Source: Acidobacteriota bacterium (GTDB taxonomy: Bacteria > Acidobacteriota > Terriglobia > UBA7540). From it: a stretch of 64,000 nucleotides of DNA. This document shows positions 53,369 to 62,490 of the stretch, one piece after another. The notes under the pieces were generated by a model that was given only the letters and a program-made list of their open reading frames with translations, did no database searches and was not told the origin of the DNA. The stretch is taken from NCBI GenBank assembly GCA_902812465.1, contig CADDZE010000001.1:1-64000 (forward strand), read 5' to 3'. Position 1 is the first letter of the stretch. Each line of letters starts with the position of its first letter. The position numbers and the translations under genes were made by a program.

Positions 53369-54649
53369 ATGACGATTACGCTCAAAAGCCCGGCATCCAA
53401 GATGGCGGCGGTGATTCTAATTTCGCTGGGGTTTCTGGCGCCCATCCTGTGGGTGGCCAAGACGGCGCTCGCCAGTATGGTCTCGGAGCACCCAACGGTG
53501 CAAAGCCTTCAACTGGCGGCACAGCTTGATCCCACGAACGCTGAGTATGCCTTGTACCTGGGCCGGCAGCTTCAATACAACGTAGCCGACATCGATAGTT
53601 CCCGGGCAGCGGCTGAGCTTCTCCATGCCATTGAGTTGAACCCCTTCGAACCTCAAGCCTGGCTGGATCTCAGCCGGAATCTCGATCTACAGGGGAAGAC
53701 AGCGGAGGCTGAGGTGGCGCTGCGTGGATCCGATTACATGGCACCACACCTCCCAGGGTTTCAGTGGTCCATCGCTAACACTTTCCTGCTGCATGGCGGC
53801 ACCGATGAGGCTTTTCGTCACTTCAAAGCGGTGCTGATGGCGGCCCCGGATTACGGCGCGCAAATCTTCCGGATCGCCTGGAAGGCGGCCGCCAACCCTC
53901 AGCAAGTTCTCAATGAGGTCCTCCCGGACAGCCCGTCCGTGCAACTCGACTACCTGAATTTTCTCCTCGCGCAACGCCACGAAGATGCAACCGACAGTGT
54001 CTGGAAGCGCGTCGAAGCTACACCCGGCTCCTTTCCCGTGACCAAAGTCTCCCCCTATTTCGACTATCTCCTCGGCAAACACCGGCTCGATGACGCCAGC
54101 CGCGTGTGGGCCGATCTGGTGCGGCGCGGCCTGGTCCCTTCGACTGACCAAGCCAATGAGGCAAATATGGTCTTGGACGGCGATTTCGAAGAGCCGGTGC
54201 TCAACCTGGGATTTCAGTGGCGGTTTTCCAACGTCGACGGGGTGCAGGTGTCAATTGACAACACCACCTTCCGCTCGCCCGGTCACTCCCTGAGGGTCGA
54301 GTTCGAAGGGAAGAGCAACCTCGACTACCACGACTTTCACCAGCTGGTCCGCGTTCAGCCCGGCCACCGCTACCGTTTAACGTGGTTTATGAAGACGGAC
54401 GACATCACCACCGATAGCGGTGTACGCGCTGGCGTCCGAGACGCTTATAACCTGCACGCCCTCGATCAAGATTCAGAATCTGTGACGGGCACCACGGCCT
54501 GGTCCCCCTATAGCATGGACTTTACGACCGGCCCCAAGACGGATCTGGTGGTGTTGTCACTTCCCGTTCGGGTGCCCACTCCCAAACTGGACAATCTGGT
54601 CAAAGGACGAGTGTGGATCGACGACGTGCAACTGGTCCCTCTTAAGTAA
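53369..54649 (+). CDS. TPR protein with C-terminal jelly-roll (carbohydrate-binding-like) domain
   Basis: A 426-residue protein with one membrane helix near the N-terminus (about residues 12-34, MAAVILISLGFLAPILWVAK) and TPR-like helices (about 40-250; LAAQLDPTNAEYALYLGRQL, LNPFEPQAWLDLSRNLDLQG). The C-terminal beta-sandwich (about 270-426; NMVLDGDFEEPVLNLGFQWR, DYHDFHQLVRVQPGHRYRLT, GRVWIDDVQLVPLK) resembles a galactose-binding-like fold. This combination is seen near polysaccharide biosynthesis genes in Acidobacteriota, but none are adjacent here. A cell-envelope scaffold role is an inference. Confidence 0.75.
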   Translation: MTITLKSPASKMAAVILISLGFLAPILWVAKTALASMVSEHPTVQSLQLAAQLDPTNAEYALYLGRQLQYNVADIDSSRAAAELLHAIELNPFEPQAWLDLSRNLDLQGKTAEAEVALRGSDYMAPHLPGFQWSIANTFLLHGGTDEAFRHFKAVLMAAPDYGAQIFRIAWKAAANPQQVLNEVLPDSPSVQLDYLNFLLAQRHEDATDSVWKRVEATPGSFPVTKVSPYFDYLLGKHRLDDASRVWADLVRRGLVPSTDQANEANMVLDGDFEEPVLNLGFQWRFSNVDGVQVSIDNTTFRSPGHSLRVEFEGKSNLDYHDFHQLVRVQPGHRYRLTWFMKTDDITTDSGVRAGVRDAYNLHALDQDSESVTGTTAWSPYSMDFTTGPKTDLVVLSLPVRVPTPKLDNLVKGRVWIDDVQLVPLK

Positions 54650-54813
54650 CGGCCCGCCGCTGACGGATCGAGGGGCGGCTCTCCTTCCGGCCTGGAACTT
54701 TCCCCCTGCTACCTCATCGGGCAGCCAGCTCTGGTCAGACAAGAGGAAGCATCTGGCGGTCAAGGGTGGTAGAGGTATATTTCCGGCGGGGCACGGGCGG
54801 CCTCGGCGAGGGC

Positions 54814-54847
54814 GGCCTCGCAGCGCCTAGGACGGCTCTGCGAGGCC
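54814..54847 (-). terminator. Strong hairpin after the second TonB-dependent receptor
   Basis: A 10-base perfect stem (GGCCTCGCAG at 54814-54823 and CTGCGAGGCC at 54838-54847) with a 14-base loop lies 22 bases beyond the receptor stop. No T-run follows on the minus strand, so it may act as a rho-assisted or mRNA-end-protecting hairpin rather than a textbook terminator. Confidence 0.55.
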
Positions 54848-54869
54848 GGATGGTGAGAATAGATGGAGC

Positions 54870-57800
54870 TTAGAAGTTCACCCGCAGCCCGAACTTGATG
54901 GCGCGCTGGCCTTGCACCGTGCTGTCGATATTCGATGCCAGAGTTGAGCCAGTGAAGAGCGAGGGGATGCCGAATCCCGTGCCCTCGGCGGCCAGGCCAG
55001 CGTCGTCCAAGAAGGGATCGATGCTGCTGAAGTTGGGGTGGTTGAAGATATTTTGGATGTCCATGTGGAAGCGGACGCTGACGCGTTCGGAGACCTTCAC
55101 CGTCTTGAATAGGCCGAAGTTGCCCACGTTGGTGTGGTAATCCCGCACGATATTGCGGCCGGCATTCCCATATGGCGTCCCGAAGATGGTATCGGCCTGC
55201 GGGCCGTTGACGATGAAGTGCACTTGACCCGGCGAGACCGTCTGCTGTGCCCCGCTGGCGTTGATCGCGTTCAAACTCAGCAGGGTGCTAGCTCCCAGAC
55301 TACAGCCCACGCCGAAGTCAGCGCAGGCGTCGGCAGCATAGATGCCCACGTTGGGGATCGGCGCGACCGGGCTGCCGAGGAAGGGACGGAGCCCTTCAAC
55401 ACCACTGTTGAAGGCGCCCATAAAGGCCGAATCGGCGTACGTATTGTTCAGCGCGAATTGGATTGGCGTGTACGGCTGGCCGGAAGCGAGGATATAGGAT
55501 CCCGAAAGTCCCCACCCACCCAGCACTTTGCCCAGCAGCCCGTGCTGATCCCGCAGGAAGGGCAAGTTCTCGACAAAGCTAATCGTGAAGTTCTGCGGGA
55601 TATCCAACCCCGAAAGACCGTGTTCGGCCCTCACGAAGTCGAGGGGATTCTGCGAGAAGGCGACGGTGTTCGCGCCGGCGAAGGTACCGAAGATTTCGCT
55701 TACGTTATCCGTTGTCTTGCTCCAGGTGTAGGCGGCGTGGACGGTCAATTGATGAGCCAGGTTGGTGGCCCGCAACTCCGTCTGCAGCCCTTCGTAGTCG
55801 GAAACACCCGTGTTGGTGCGCTCACGAACAACGCCCAGGTTGCAGTTGACCCGGCCCACCGCCGAAGGTACTACGGCCTGGGAGTCCGGGCACGGTGTCA
55901 CGCCGGAAGGCAGGAGCCCGGGAAAGATAGGCGTCAATGAGCCACCTGTGCTGGTAAAGAGCTGCGCAATCTCCGGATTCTCGTTGATCGATTGGAAAAG
56001 GTTAGCGCCGTGGTTGCCCACGTAACGGGCCTCGAACACGGCTCCCGGCGCCAGCTCGCGTTGCACTCCGAAGGACCACGACTGGACATGGTCGGCGCGG
56101 AAGTTCGGGGTGATAGTCGTCTGGTTGAATGACCGGGGGTCAGCTACACCCAAAGTGAGGAAGGGCGCCAATTCAGCGCGGACCGTCGGGCCAAAAGGTG
56201 CCGAAGGCAAGGGGTTGTTGGCCGCTGTGGCTCCAGTGAGTGTCTGCGCCAGCACCTGGGGCGCGGAGCTGGCGATGTTGAGATAAATGTTATAAAAGGG
56301 AGGATCGTAACTTAGGCGGTATCCGCCGCGCAGCACCAATTTGCCACCTCCCCACTGCGGCGTGTACGCGAATCCAGCGCTGGGCCCGAACTCGTTTTTC
56401 GGCGCGGGAATGATGGGGAAAGTTCGGACGGAAAGCGGCAGAGCCGGATTGAAGAATGGTTGAGAGCTGGTCTCATTCTTGACCGTCAGGGTGTGGAACA
56501 GGTTCGCGGGCTGGCCGAAGTAGGTGTAGGTCAACCCCAGGTTGAGGGTCAGGTTGGATTTCACTTTCAGGTCGTCACCAAAGTAGAAGAAATTGTCATG
56601 CTCTCGGAAATCGAGTGTCGGGGTTCCCAGGGTGATCGAAATTCGTCGAGGTCGGTTGAGCGCAAAGGCCGAGAAGCCTGCCGCCCCGGGAGTCGTAAAC
56701 TGAAAATTGCCATTGAAGTTGGGCAAGAACACGTTGGGGGAACGCTGATAGGTAATGTTCGCTCCGGCCTTGAAGGTATGGAGCCCGCGGGCGTAAGTCC
56801 AGTTGTCCTGAAATTGGTAAGTGTTGACGATACGCCCCTGAGGAGCATTGGTTGCCGGACCGAAACTCAGGAATCCCGATGGCAAGGTCACACGCGTCAG
56901 CGCCGTGGCCAGCGAGCCCTGATTGGGAACCGTGTTGCCGATGCCGTTGCCACCAAACTCCACGTTCAGGCGCCCGTAGCTCAACCGCAGTTCATTGACC
57001 ATAGCTGGAGTGAAAGAACGAGTCCAGCTGAAGCCGAAGTCAGTGCCGAACGAGGGCACGTTGGCCGGATAACCGGCGGCCGCGGTGCCAAAGGGGTCGC
57101 CGTTCAAGGGCGTAATCTTCTGATAGAGATACCGGCCGTAGAACCGATTCTTTGCGGTGTTGTAGTCCAAGCGAGTCGTCCAGTCGTATTCGTGGGTTGG
57201 AGTGCTGAGTGTGCGCTCCACACCCGAGAACTCCACATCGCATGAGCCGCCGCTGGCCGTGGTGAGGGTCTCAACCTTGGGGTTGATGGGAGTTGGGTTG
57301 CCTCCCTTAATTCCGAAAGGGCCAAACTGCTGCAGCGCCGCCACCGACGCGCTGCCAGGATAGCAAGCCGCCAGCTGGGTCAGCCCCGTAGGATCGGGTG
57401 TCAAATTACCGCTAGAATATACCGAAGAAGAATTCAGTACATCCGCGTCAAAGCCACCGAAGACAAACAGTTTGTCCTTGATGATCGGTCCTCCGGCGCT
57501 CGCCCCACTGAATGTCTCCGTAAAGGAAGGCACTTTGTGTAGCCCCTCGAAAGCCTTCTGAGTATTGGAGAGGCTGTTGAGCTTGGAATCTCCCAGAGTG
57601 CCGAAGACATCTCCGTGCCAGTTGTTAGTGCCGGACCTGGTGATGATGTTCACAACCGAGCCTGAATTCCGGCCGTATTCAGGCCCAAAGTTGTTGGTGA
57701 TCACCTGGTACTCTTGGACGAAATCGGGGTTGCCCAGGAACAGGTAAGGGCCTGCTACAGAGTTGTCATTATTGTTCTGCCCGTCGATTTGCTGGTCGTT

Positions 57801-58391
57801 GTTCCGCCCTCGCACACCATTGACAGCGAACCCTACGCCATTCGCATTCGAAAACGAGTTGTCACGGCTTTGGACGACGCCCGGCAACTGAAGGGCCAGG
57901 AAGTCCAACCCCTGATTCTCCATGACGCCCGGGAACTGCATGATGGTCGTGTTGCTGATGGTGTTTGATATTTGTGCCTGCGTGCTCTCCAGCAGTGGCG
58001 GAGCGGCCGACACCTCAACCGTGGTCGTCACCTCTCCCACCTCAAGCCGGATGGTGCCTAAGCCGGTGTCGGCCGCGGCGTTCACTTGGACGCCGCTTAG
58101 CGTGCTCTGCCGGAACCCCTGTTTGGAAATCGATAGGTTGTAAGTGCCGACAGGAAGCAGTAACAAATGGAAGACGCCGCTGGAATCTGTTTTCGTTACA
58201 GACACTTGGTGGGTCGCGGTGTTGGTGGATGTTACCTCCGCACCTGGCACGGCCGCTCCGGATGGATCGACCACCGTGCCGGAAATCGACCCCAAGACCA
58301 CTTGCGCTTCTGCCTTAGGGAGGTAAAGGCCATAAGTCAGGCAGGCAAGCAGGCCGCCAAGCAGAATCTTGTTTGATCGTTGGCTGGTCAC
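54870..58391 (-). CDS. Oar-like TonB-dependent receptor, second copy
   Basis: A receptor of about 1173 residues with the same layout as the one at 49310-52840. Signal peptide MTSQRSNKILLGGLLACLTY ending near KAEAQ, then a carboxypeptidase-regulatory-like domain (VLGSISGTVVDPSGAAVPGA onward), a plug with ALQLPGVVQSRDNSFSNANG, the DGQNNNDNSVAGPYLFLGNP loop and NSGSVVNIITRSGTNNWHG. The long barrel ends KFGLRVNF. GTG 58391 is chosen because GAGGAGG precedes it at the right distance; an ATG at 58424 lacks a site. The two receptors are diverged paralogues, not a recent copy. Substrate unknown. Confidence 0.9.
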   Translation of the reverse strand: MTSQRSNKILLGGLLACLTYGLYLPKAEAQVVLGSISGTVVDPSGAAVPGAEVTSTNTATHQVSVTKTDSSGVFHLLLLPVGTYNLSISKQGFRQSTLSGVQVNAAADTGLGTIRLEVGEVTTTVEVSAAPPLLESTQAQISNTISNTTIMQFPGVMENQGLDFLALQLPGVVQSRDNSFSNANGVGFAVNGVRGRNNDQQIDGQNNNDNSVAGPYLFLGNPDFVQEYQVITNNFGPEYGRNSGSVVNIITRSGTNNWHGDVFGTLGDSKLNSLSNTQKAFEGLHKVPSFTETFSGASAGGPIIKDKLFVFGGFDADVLNSSSVYSSGNLTPDPTGLTQLAACYPGSASVAALQQFGPFGIKGGNPTPINPKVETLTTASGGSCDVEFSGVERTLSTPTHEYDWTTRLDYNTAKNRFYGRYLYQKITPLNGDPFGTAAAGYPANVPSFGTDFGFSWTRSFTPAMVNELRLSYGRLNVEFGGNGIGNTVPNQGSLATALTRVTLPSGFLSFGPATNAPQGRIVNTYQFQDNWTYARGLHTFKAGANITYQRSPNVFLPNFNGNFQFTTPGAAGFSAFALNRPRRISITLGTPTLDFREHDNFFYFGDDLKVKSNLTLNLGLTYTYFGQPANLFHTLTVKNETSSQPFFNPALPLSVRTFPIIPAPKNEFGPSAGFAYTPQWGGGKLVLRGGYRLSYDPPFYNIYLNIASSAPQVLAQTLTGATAANNPLPSAPFGPTVRAELAPFLTLGVADPRSFNQTTITPNFRADHVQSWSFGVQRELAPGAVFEARYVGNHGANLFQSINENPEIAQLFTSTGGSLTPIFPGLLPSGVTPCPDSQAVVPSAVGRVNCNLGVVRERTNTGVSDYEGLQTELRATNLAHQLTVHAAYTWSKTTDNVSEIFGTFAGANTVAFSQNPLDFVRAEHGLSGLDIPQNFTISFVENLPFLRDQHGLLGKVLGGWGLSGSYILASGQPYTPIQFALNNTYADSAFMGAFNSGVEGLRPFLGSPVAPIPNVGIYAADACADFGVGCSLGASTLLSLNAINASGAQQTVSPGQVHFIVNGPQADTIFGTPYGNAGRNIVRDYHTNVGNFGLFKTVKVSERVSVRFHMDIQNIFNHPNFSSIDPFLDDAGLAAEGTGFGIPSLFTGSTLASNIDSTVQGQRAIKFGLRVNF

Positions 58392-58866
58392 GACGAACCC
58401 TCCTCTTGATCGCTTTCTGAGCATGGCGCAGCCGTTGCCACTTGGGCGCTAGGAAGCGCGACTGCCAACCACCCGGATGAGCCGTTCGTGTGAGGAGTCG
58501 CCCAGGCCGCCACGCGCAGGCGTGATACTTCCCTGCACAACCCCTGCCAAACCATCCCTCAGCAGCTAAGTTCTTGGTGCGGCGGGGGACTTGCACCCTT
58601 TAGTATCTCGGTGAATGGCGTGGTCTGATGAAAAATGGAAGCCCGATACTGAATTTCATAACACGCCGCGCCCTCCCAACAGGCAGACTAAGCCGGAGAT
58701 TCGAGTGCCCAACGGAGCCAATAACCCCAAACGTCTAGGCATGAGATAGGGTTCAAGTCTTACAATGCTGGAGATGACGCACGCAAACTGGGAAGATACC
58801 AGTCCCGCTGGCGTGTGATGACGCGCAAGGAAGCAAGTAAGACTTTGGAAAGGGCGGACTTGCGAA
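58392..58866. other. Intergenic region between divergent receptor and amidase genes
   Basis: About 475 bases with the receptor leader on the minus strand (58510-58610) and the amidase upstream region on the plus strand. No gene is supported. No clear promoter hexamer pair is visible for the amidase. Confidence 0.45.
58510..58610 (-). promoter_or_regulatory. Candidate structured leader of the second receptor gene
   Basis: On the minus strand the stretch beginning CGAGATAC (58603-58610) includes GGTGC and GCACC arms (58593-58597 and 58576-58580) around AAGTCCCCCGCC, then a small CTTAG/CTGAG hairpin and G-rich runs. It ends about 120 bases before the receptor start. The shape suggests an RNA leader, but it matches no riboswitch I can identify with confidence. 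Speculative. Confidence 0.25.
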
Positions 58867-60291
58867 ATGGAAACGCTGGTCACCTACAGCGCCTGTGAGA
58901 TGGCGGCGATGGTGCGTGCCCGCAATGTTTCACCCCGCGAGCTGGCTGAGGCGCATCTGGCACAGATTGAACGCGTGAATCCCATGATCAATGCGTTTGT
59001 CGATGTCGACGCGGAGCGGGTCCGAAAGGCAGCTGGCGATGCGGAGGCCGCAGCGATGAAGAATGAAATGCGCGGGCCACTGCACGGGGTTCCCCTCACC
59101 ATTAAGAGCTCGATTGACGTGGCCGGGCTCCGCTGCGAGGCCGGCTCACGGCTTCGGTCCGGCTACGTCGCGGCGAAGGACGCGCCGCTAGTGAGCCGGC
59201 TCAAGTCCGCCGGTGCGATTATTCTCGGCAACACTAACATCCCTGAGTTCCTCATGGCATACGAAACGGACAACCTGATCCAGGGGCGCACCAACAACCC
59301 TTGGGACCCGGCGCGGACGCCGGGCGGCTCCAGCGGCGGCGAGTCCGCGGCAATCGCCGCGTGTTGCTCAGCCGCGGGTGTCGGCAGCGATGGCGGCGGG
59401 TCCATCCGTATCCCGGCCCACTTCACCGGGATTTGCGGACTGAAGCCGACCCCAGGGCGCATTCCCGCCACCGGGCATTTCCCGAGCTGCACTGGAGCCC
59501 TCGCACAACTGGGCGTCGTGGGACCGATGGCCAGGACCGTGGAAGACCTTCGAATGATGTTTGAAGTGATGGCCGGCCCAGACATCGGCGACCCCTCGGC
59601 AGCACCTGTGCCGCTGCGGCGGATCAGCGAGGATGACCTCCGCAAGCTACGCATCGGCTATTTCGAGGACGACGGCCGCACGGCCGTCACGCCCGAAACC
59701 CGCGCGGCCGTGGCTACCGCGGCGCGTGCTTTGAGTGAATGCGGCTTTAGAGTGGTCCCGTTCCGTCCGGGTGGCTTGACCCGTGCCCGAGAACTCTGGT
59801 GGACGTTGTTCGGACCTGGCGTGGCCGCGGCTTTCGCCTCGATGCTGGCGAGCCGCGAGGCAGAGCTCAGCCCGCTTTTTCTCGAATATTTGGGGCGGGT
59901 ACGTGCGTCGCCGCCGCTGACTCTGCAAACACTGATGAACACCCTGGCGGAGCGCGACACTCTTCGCGCCGAGGTTTTGGAGCAGATGCAACAGATTCCG
60001 GTATTGCTCTGCCCCGTCTGCGCGATTCCCGCCTTCCGCCACGGCGAGCGCGAATGGGTCGTTGGCGGGCAGCGCGTTGCCTACCTGGAAGTTGACTGCG
60101 ACGTGATGACCTATACCCAATGGTGGAACCTGCTGGGCTTCCCGGCCGTCGCTGTGCCCGTTGGGCATTCTCCCGAAGGCTTGCCGATCGGAGTCCAGGT
60201 GGTCGGCCGCCCATGGGAAGAGGAAGAGATTCTTGCTGTGGCGCGAACGATCGAGCGGGCCGTCGGCGGGTGGCGGCCGCCGTTTCAGTGA
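58867..60291 (+). CDS. Amidase signature family hydrolase
   Basis: A 474-residue amidase with the Ser-Ser-Lys triad: Lys80 in GVPLTIKSSID, Ser155 in TPGGSSGGESAAIA and nucleophile Ser179 in GSDGGGSIRIPA. AGAIILGNTNIPEFLM is the usual preceding block. The C-terminus (NLLGFPAVAVPVG, GVQVVGRPWEEEEIL) is typical. It could hydrolyse fatty amides, aryl amides or other small amides. Without a gatB/gatC neighbour and with FGP-type differences, it is unlikely to be GatA. A single-gene unit by context. The start ATG 58867 fits the family's N-terminus, although the ribosome site is weak. Confidence 0.88.
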   Translation: METLVTYSACEMAAMVRARNVSPRELAEAHLAQIERVNPMINAFVDVDAERVRKAAGDAEAAAMKNEMRGPLHGVPLTIKSSIDVAGLRCEAGSRLRSGYVAAKDAPLVSRLKSAGAIILGNTNIPEFLMAYETDNLIQGRTNNPWDPARTPGGSSGGESAAIAACCSAAGVGSDGGGSIRIPAHFTGICGLKPTPGRIPATGHFPSCTGALAQLGVVGPMARTVEDLRMMFEVMAGPDIGDPSAAPVPLRRISEDDLRKLRIGYFEDDGRTAVTPETRAAVATAARALSECGFRVVPFRPGGLTRARELWWTLFGPGVAAAFASMLASREAELSPLFLEYLGRVRASPPLTLQTLMNTLAERDTLRAEVLEQMQQIPVLLCPVCAIPAFRHGEREWVVGGQRVAYLEVDCDVMTYTQWWNLLGFPAVAVPVGHSPEGLPIGVQVVGRPWEEEEILAVARTIERAVGGWRPPFQ

Positions 60292-60869
60292 CCCGCCGAG
60301 AGAACCTAGGCTTTGTCGCCTACTGCGATGGTTCCGAAGGTCTTTGAGGAACCTGGCGCGCCCGAGGGAGTCCGCCGGGTAGCAGCAGGGCGGTTTGGCA
60401 GCGAACTTCATCAACGCGAAGGCCAACCGCGGACGCAGTCGCCGGATGAATTAGTCCAGCTCACGCCCGCCGCGGCGGACACTTTTCCTGGCCGGACACC
60501 GGCAAGAGACAGGCCAACCCATACTGCGCATCAGCACTTTCTCATGCTTCTCATCGCTACGACTCCCAACGGCTAAGGGTCAACGGCCGTGACCCGGAGG
60601 ACCGCCTCGCTGCGTGGCTCAAAGGCCGGCTCGTTCCTCCGAAACTCAAGATCGGTAATCCTCGGCTTCCTTCCGGAAAAAGGTCGACTTGGCATGTTGC
60701 GACCCAACACGGACACATACGACAAGGGTGCCCCACAAGGAGTACGCAGCACGCGTCCCGACTTGCGAGCTCATTCCACTCCTGATTCTGGCGGGCCCGC
60801 GGATTGCTAGACGCCGTCGAGGCACGTAAGTCCCAGCTCCGTCAGCCTTTCTCTTAGGCGGTTGTCCTT
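60292..60869. other. Intergenic region between convergent genes
   Basis: About 580 bases between the amidase (plus) and the cytochrome c gene (minus). I see only a short hairpin (GGGTCA/TGACCC at 60577-60595, no T-run). No intact gene, repeat or RNA is supported, and small open frames here look random. Confidence 0.4.
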
Positions 60870-61247
60870 TCACGGGCCCAGGGACTTCAGGTAGCTGATA
60901 ATCTGCCACCGTTCCGGGTCAGGTAGCTTGGACCACGACGGCATACCACGACGTAGGTTGCCGTTCACCAGCAACCAGTGCAGATCTCCCTCTGTGGCTT
61001 GTTGCTGGACGCGCAGGCTCCGGAGGGATGGGGCCTTGCCCAGGCCTTGGGCGTTCTTGCCGTGGCACTTGGCGCAATGCTCAGCGTACAGACGCCCGCC
61101 CGCCGCGACCGCATCGGGCTGGCCACGAAGCGGATTCGGCCGCGCGTGCTCGCGAGCTGGCACCTCTTTCAACCAGGTACCGTTGGCAGCCGCCAGTAAC
61201 CCTATGGCCGAAGCGAACACCAGCAAGATGAGTCGTGGGCGGATCAC
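60870..61247 (-). CDS. Mono-heme cytochrome c, class I
   Basis: A 125-residue exported cytochrome. Signal peptide about 1-22 (RLILLVFASAIGLLAAANGT). Heme attachment at Cys58-x2-Cys61-His62 (CAKCHGKN) and probable axial Met102 in RRGMPSW, with the C-terminal helix PERWQIISYLKSLGP that packs on the heme. It carries electrons in the periplasm. Its start overlaps the stop of the outer-membrane-type protein gene by four bases, so the two are translationally coupled, which suggests a shared redox or porin role. Partner oxidase not seen. Confidence 0.88.
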   Translation of the reverse strand: MIRPRLILLVFASAIGLLAAANGTWLKEVPAREHARPNPLRGQPDAVAAGGRLYAEHCAKCHGKNAQGLGKAPSLRSLRVQQQATEGDLHWLLVNGNLRRGMPSWSKLPDPERWQIISYLKSLGP

Positions 61248-62347
61248 CGGGTACCTCCGCGGCGAAAGGCGGAGACGGCGCGGCCTAGCGCTTGGCCGAT
61301 TTCGTAGGAGACGCCGAAGCGGTAGATCAGCGGCAGGCTGTAGCTGTTCAGCCCGAACTGGGGCGAGAGGGACAGGGCAAGGCCGTTCGGAGACTTCCAG
61401 TTGAGGGTTGGACCCAGGTAATGAGAGGTCAGTCGGGTGCCAAAGCGGTAGCGATCACCTAACCCGCCATACATTTCCACTCCCGCGACGAAGCGCTCAC
61501 GGCAGAACCCGCAGGGGCGCGGGCTTGCCATCAGGCGGAGGGGCCGACTAAGCCCCAGGGCATAGCCAAACTCCCAGGGATTATTGGCAAGATTCTTTTC
61601 GGCAATGAAATTCTCGCTGATGTTCCACCCTCCCACATTGCTGCCCAGAATCAGTCTCAGTTCTATCTCCCGTTCTTTCTCCTGGCGCGCTTCACCGTTG
61701 GGATTGGTCAAGTCGGCCTTGCCGTCGTGCCCTACCACTTCGCGCAGCGCCTTATCTGCGCTGATGTTTGCGAATTCGGTGTATAGAACCGGGTTAATCC
61801 AGTGCTCCCGCAGCAGGGGGCGCAGGCGATTCTCCCAGCGGTAGCCGGTAAAGATGGTGCTATCGTGAAAGGTGGACTGGCCATCCAAGTAAAACTCGGA
61901 TGTCCACCAGCCCTTCACCCCGTACTCGAATTCCAGGGTGCTCCCTACAAAGCGATTCCCTCCAAGCGGCTTGCCGGTGGCGCTGAGGAATGCGATTTCG
62001 AGATTGCCCGGCTCCTCCATATCATGGCTGTAAGTAACGAAGTACGGCCATTCCTGCGCCACAGAAGTGCTTGGACTGGCCGCTAGGGTGACGGCCACCC
62101 AAAGGGCGCATTGCAGGCCTGAAAGCGTCGTAGACAGAACTCTTTTTGACCACTTCCTGTTCCCGTCTGTGGAGAGGACAGGACGGGGACTCGCCAGAAT
62201 GGATGGCTCGAGTGAAGTTGGCGCCCCTACGCGGGCACGCGAGGTTGAAGTAATGTCGGCTCCACAAAGTTTCCGCGGGCGGACGGAGGTAAGAAGGGGC
62301 GAATCGGGAAACACACTAGCTGGACTGCAGAGGCTTCCGCCAGGCAT
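61244..62347 (-). CDS. Outer-membrane beta-barrel-like protein of unknown function
   Basis: A 367-residue reading with a late hydrophobic segment (LSGLQCALWVAVTLAASPST, about 75-94) and a mature part rich in alternating aromatic beta-strands (EWPYFVTYSHDMEEPGNLEI, EYGVKGWWTSEFYLDGQSTF, HWINPVLYTEFANISADKAL, GLSRPLRLMASPRPCGFC). The strand pattern suggests a barrel or secreted beta protein, coupled to the cytochrome c gene. The first 70 residues do not look like part of it, although a strong AAGGAGAG ribosome site precedes ATG 62347. An undetected frameshift or an internal non-ATG start is possible. No family is named with confidence. Confidence 0.65.
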   Translation of the reverse strand: MPGGSLCSPASVFPDSPLLTSVRPRKLCGADITSTSRARVGAPTSLEPSILASPRPVLSTDGNRKWSKRVLSTTLSGLQCALWVAVTLAASPSTSVAQEWPYFVTYSHDMEEPGNLEIAFLSATGKPLGGNRFVGSTLEFEYGVKGWWTSEFYLDGQSTFHDSTIFTGYRWENRLRPLLREHWINPVLYTEFANISADKALREVVGHDGKADLTNPNGEARQEKEREIELRLILGSNVGGWNISENFIAEKNLANNPWEFGYALGLSRPLRLMASPRPCGFCRERFVAGVEMYGGLGDRYRFGTRLTSHYLGPTLNWKSPNGLALSLSPQFGLNSYSLPLIYRFGVSYEIGQALGRAVSAFRRGGTR

Positions 62348-62490
62348 CGGTTCTCTCCTTGGTTGAAGTGCTGGCAGACTTCGCCTATACTGCAGACGGT
62401 CGCCAGCCCTAGGTTGTCGATCAGGGGGCCCCTACAGCGCTTCGCCACAAGTCCCTGTATGGGGCCCGCTCGTTGCTGTCAAGCTTGAGT

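Noticed and set aside
58560-58610. GGGTGCAAGTCCC in the receptor leader as a cobalamin riboswitch or group II intron end
   Set aside because: The other conserved cobalamin elements and any intron-encoded reverse transcriptase are missing, so only a generic leader is proposed.
58867-60291. The amidase as GatA of the glutamyl-tRNA amidotransferase
   Set aside because: The triad is shared by the whole family, no gatB or gatC is nearby, and the C-terminal region fits general amidases better.
60577-60595. Hairpin GGGTCA/TGACCC between amidase and cytochrome c genes
   Set aside because: Its stem is only six bases long with no T-run, within what chance allows in 580 bases of GC-rich DNA.
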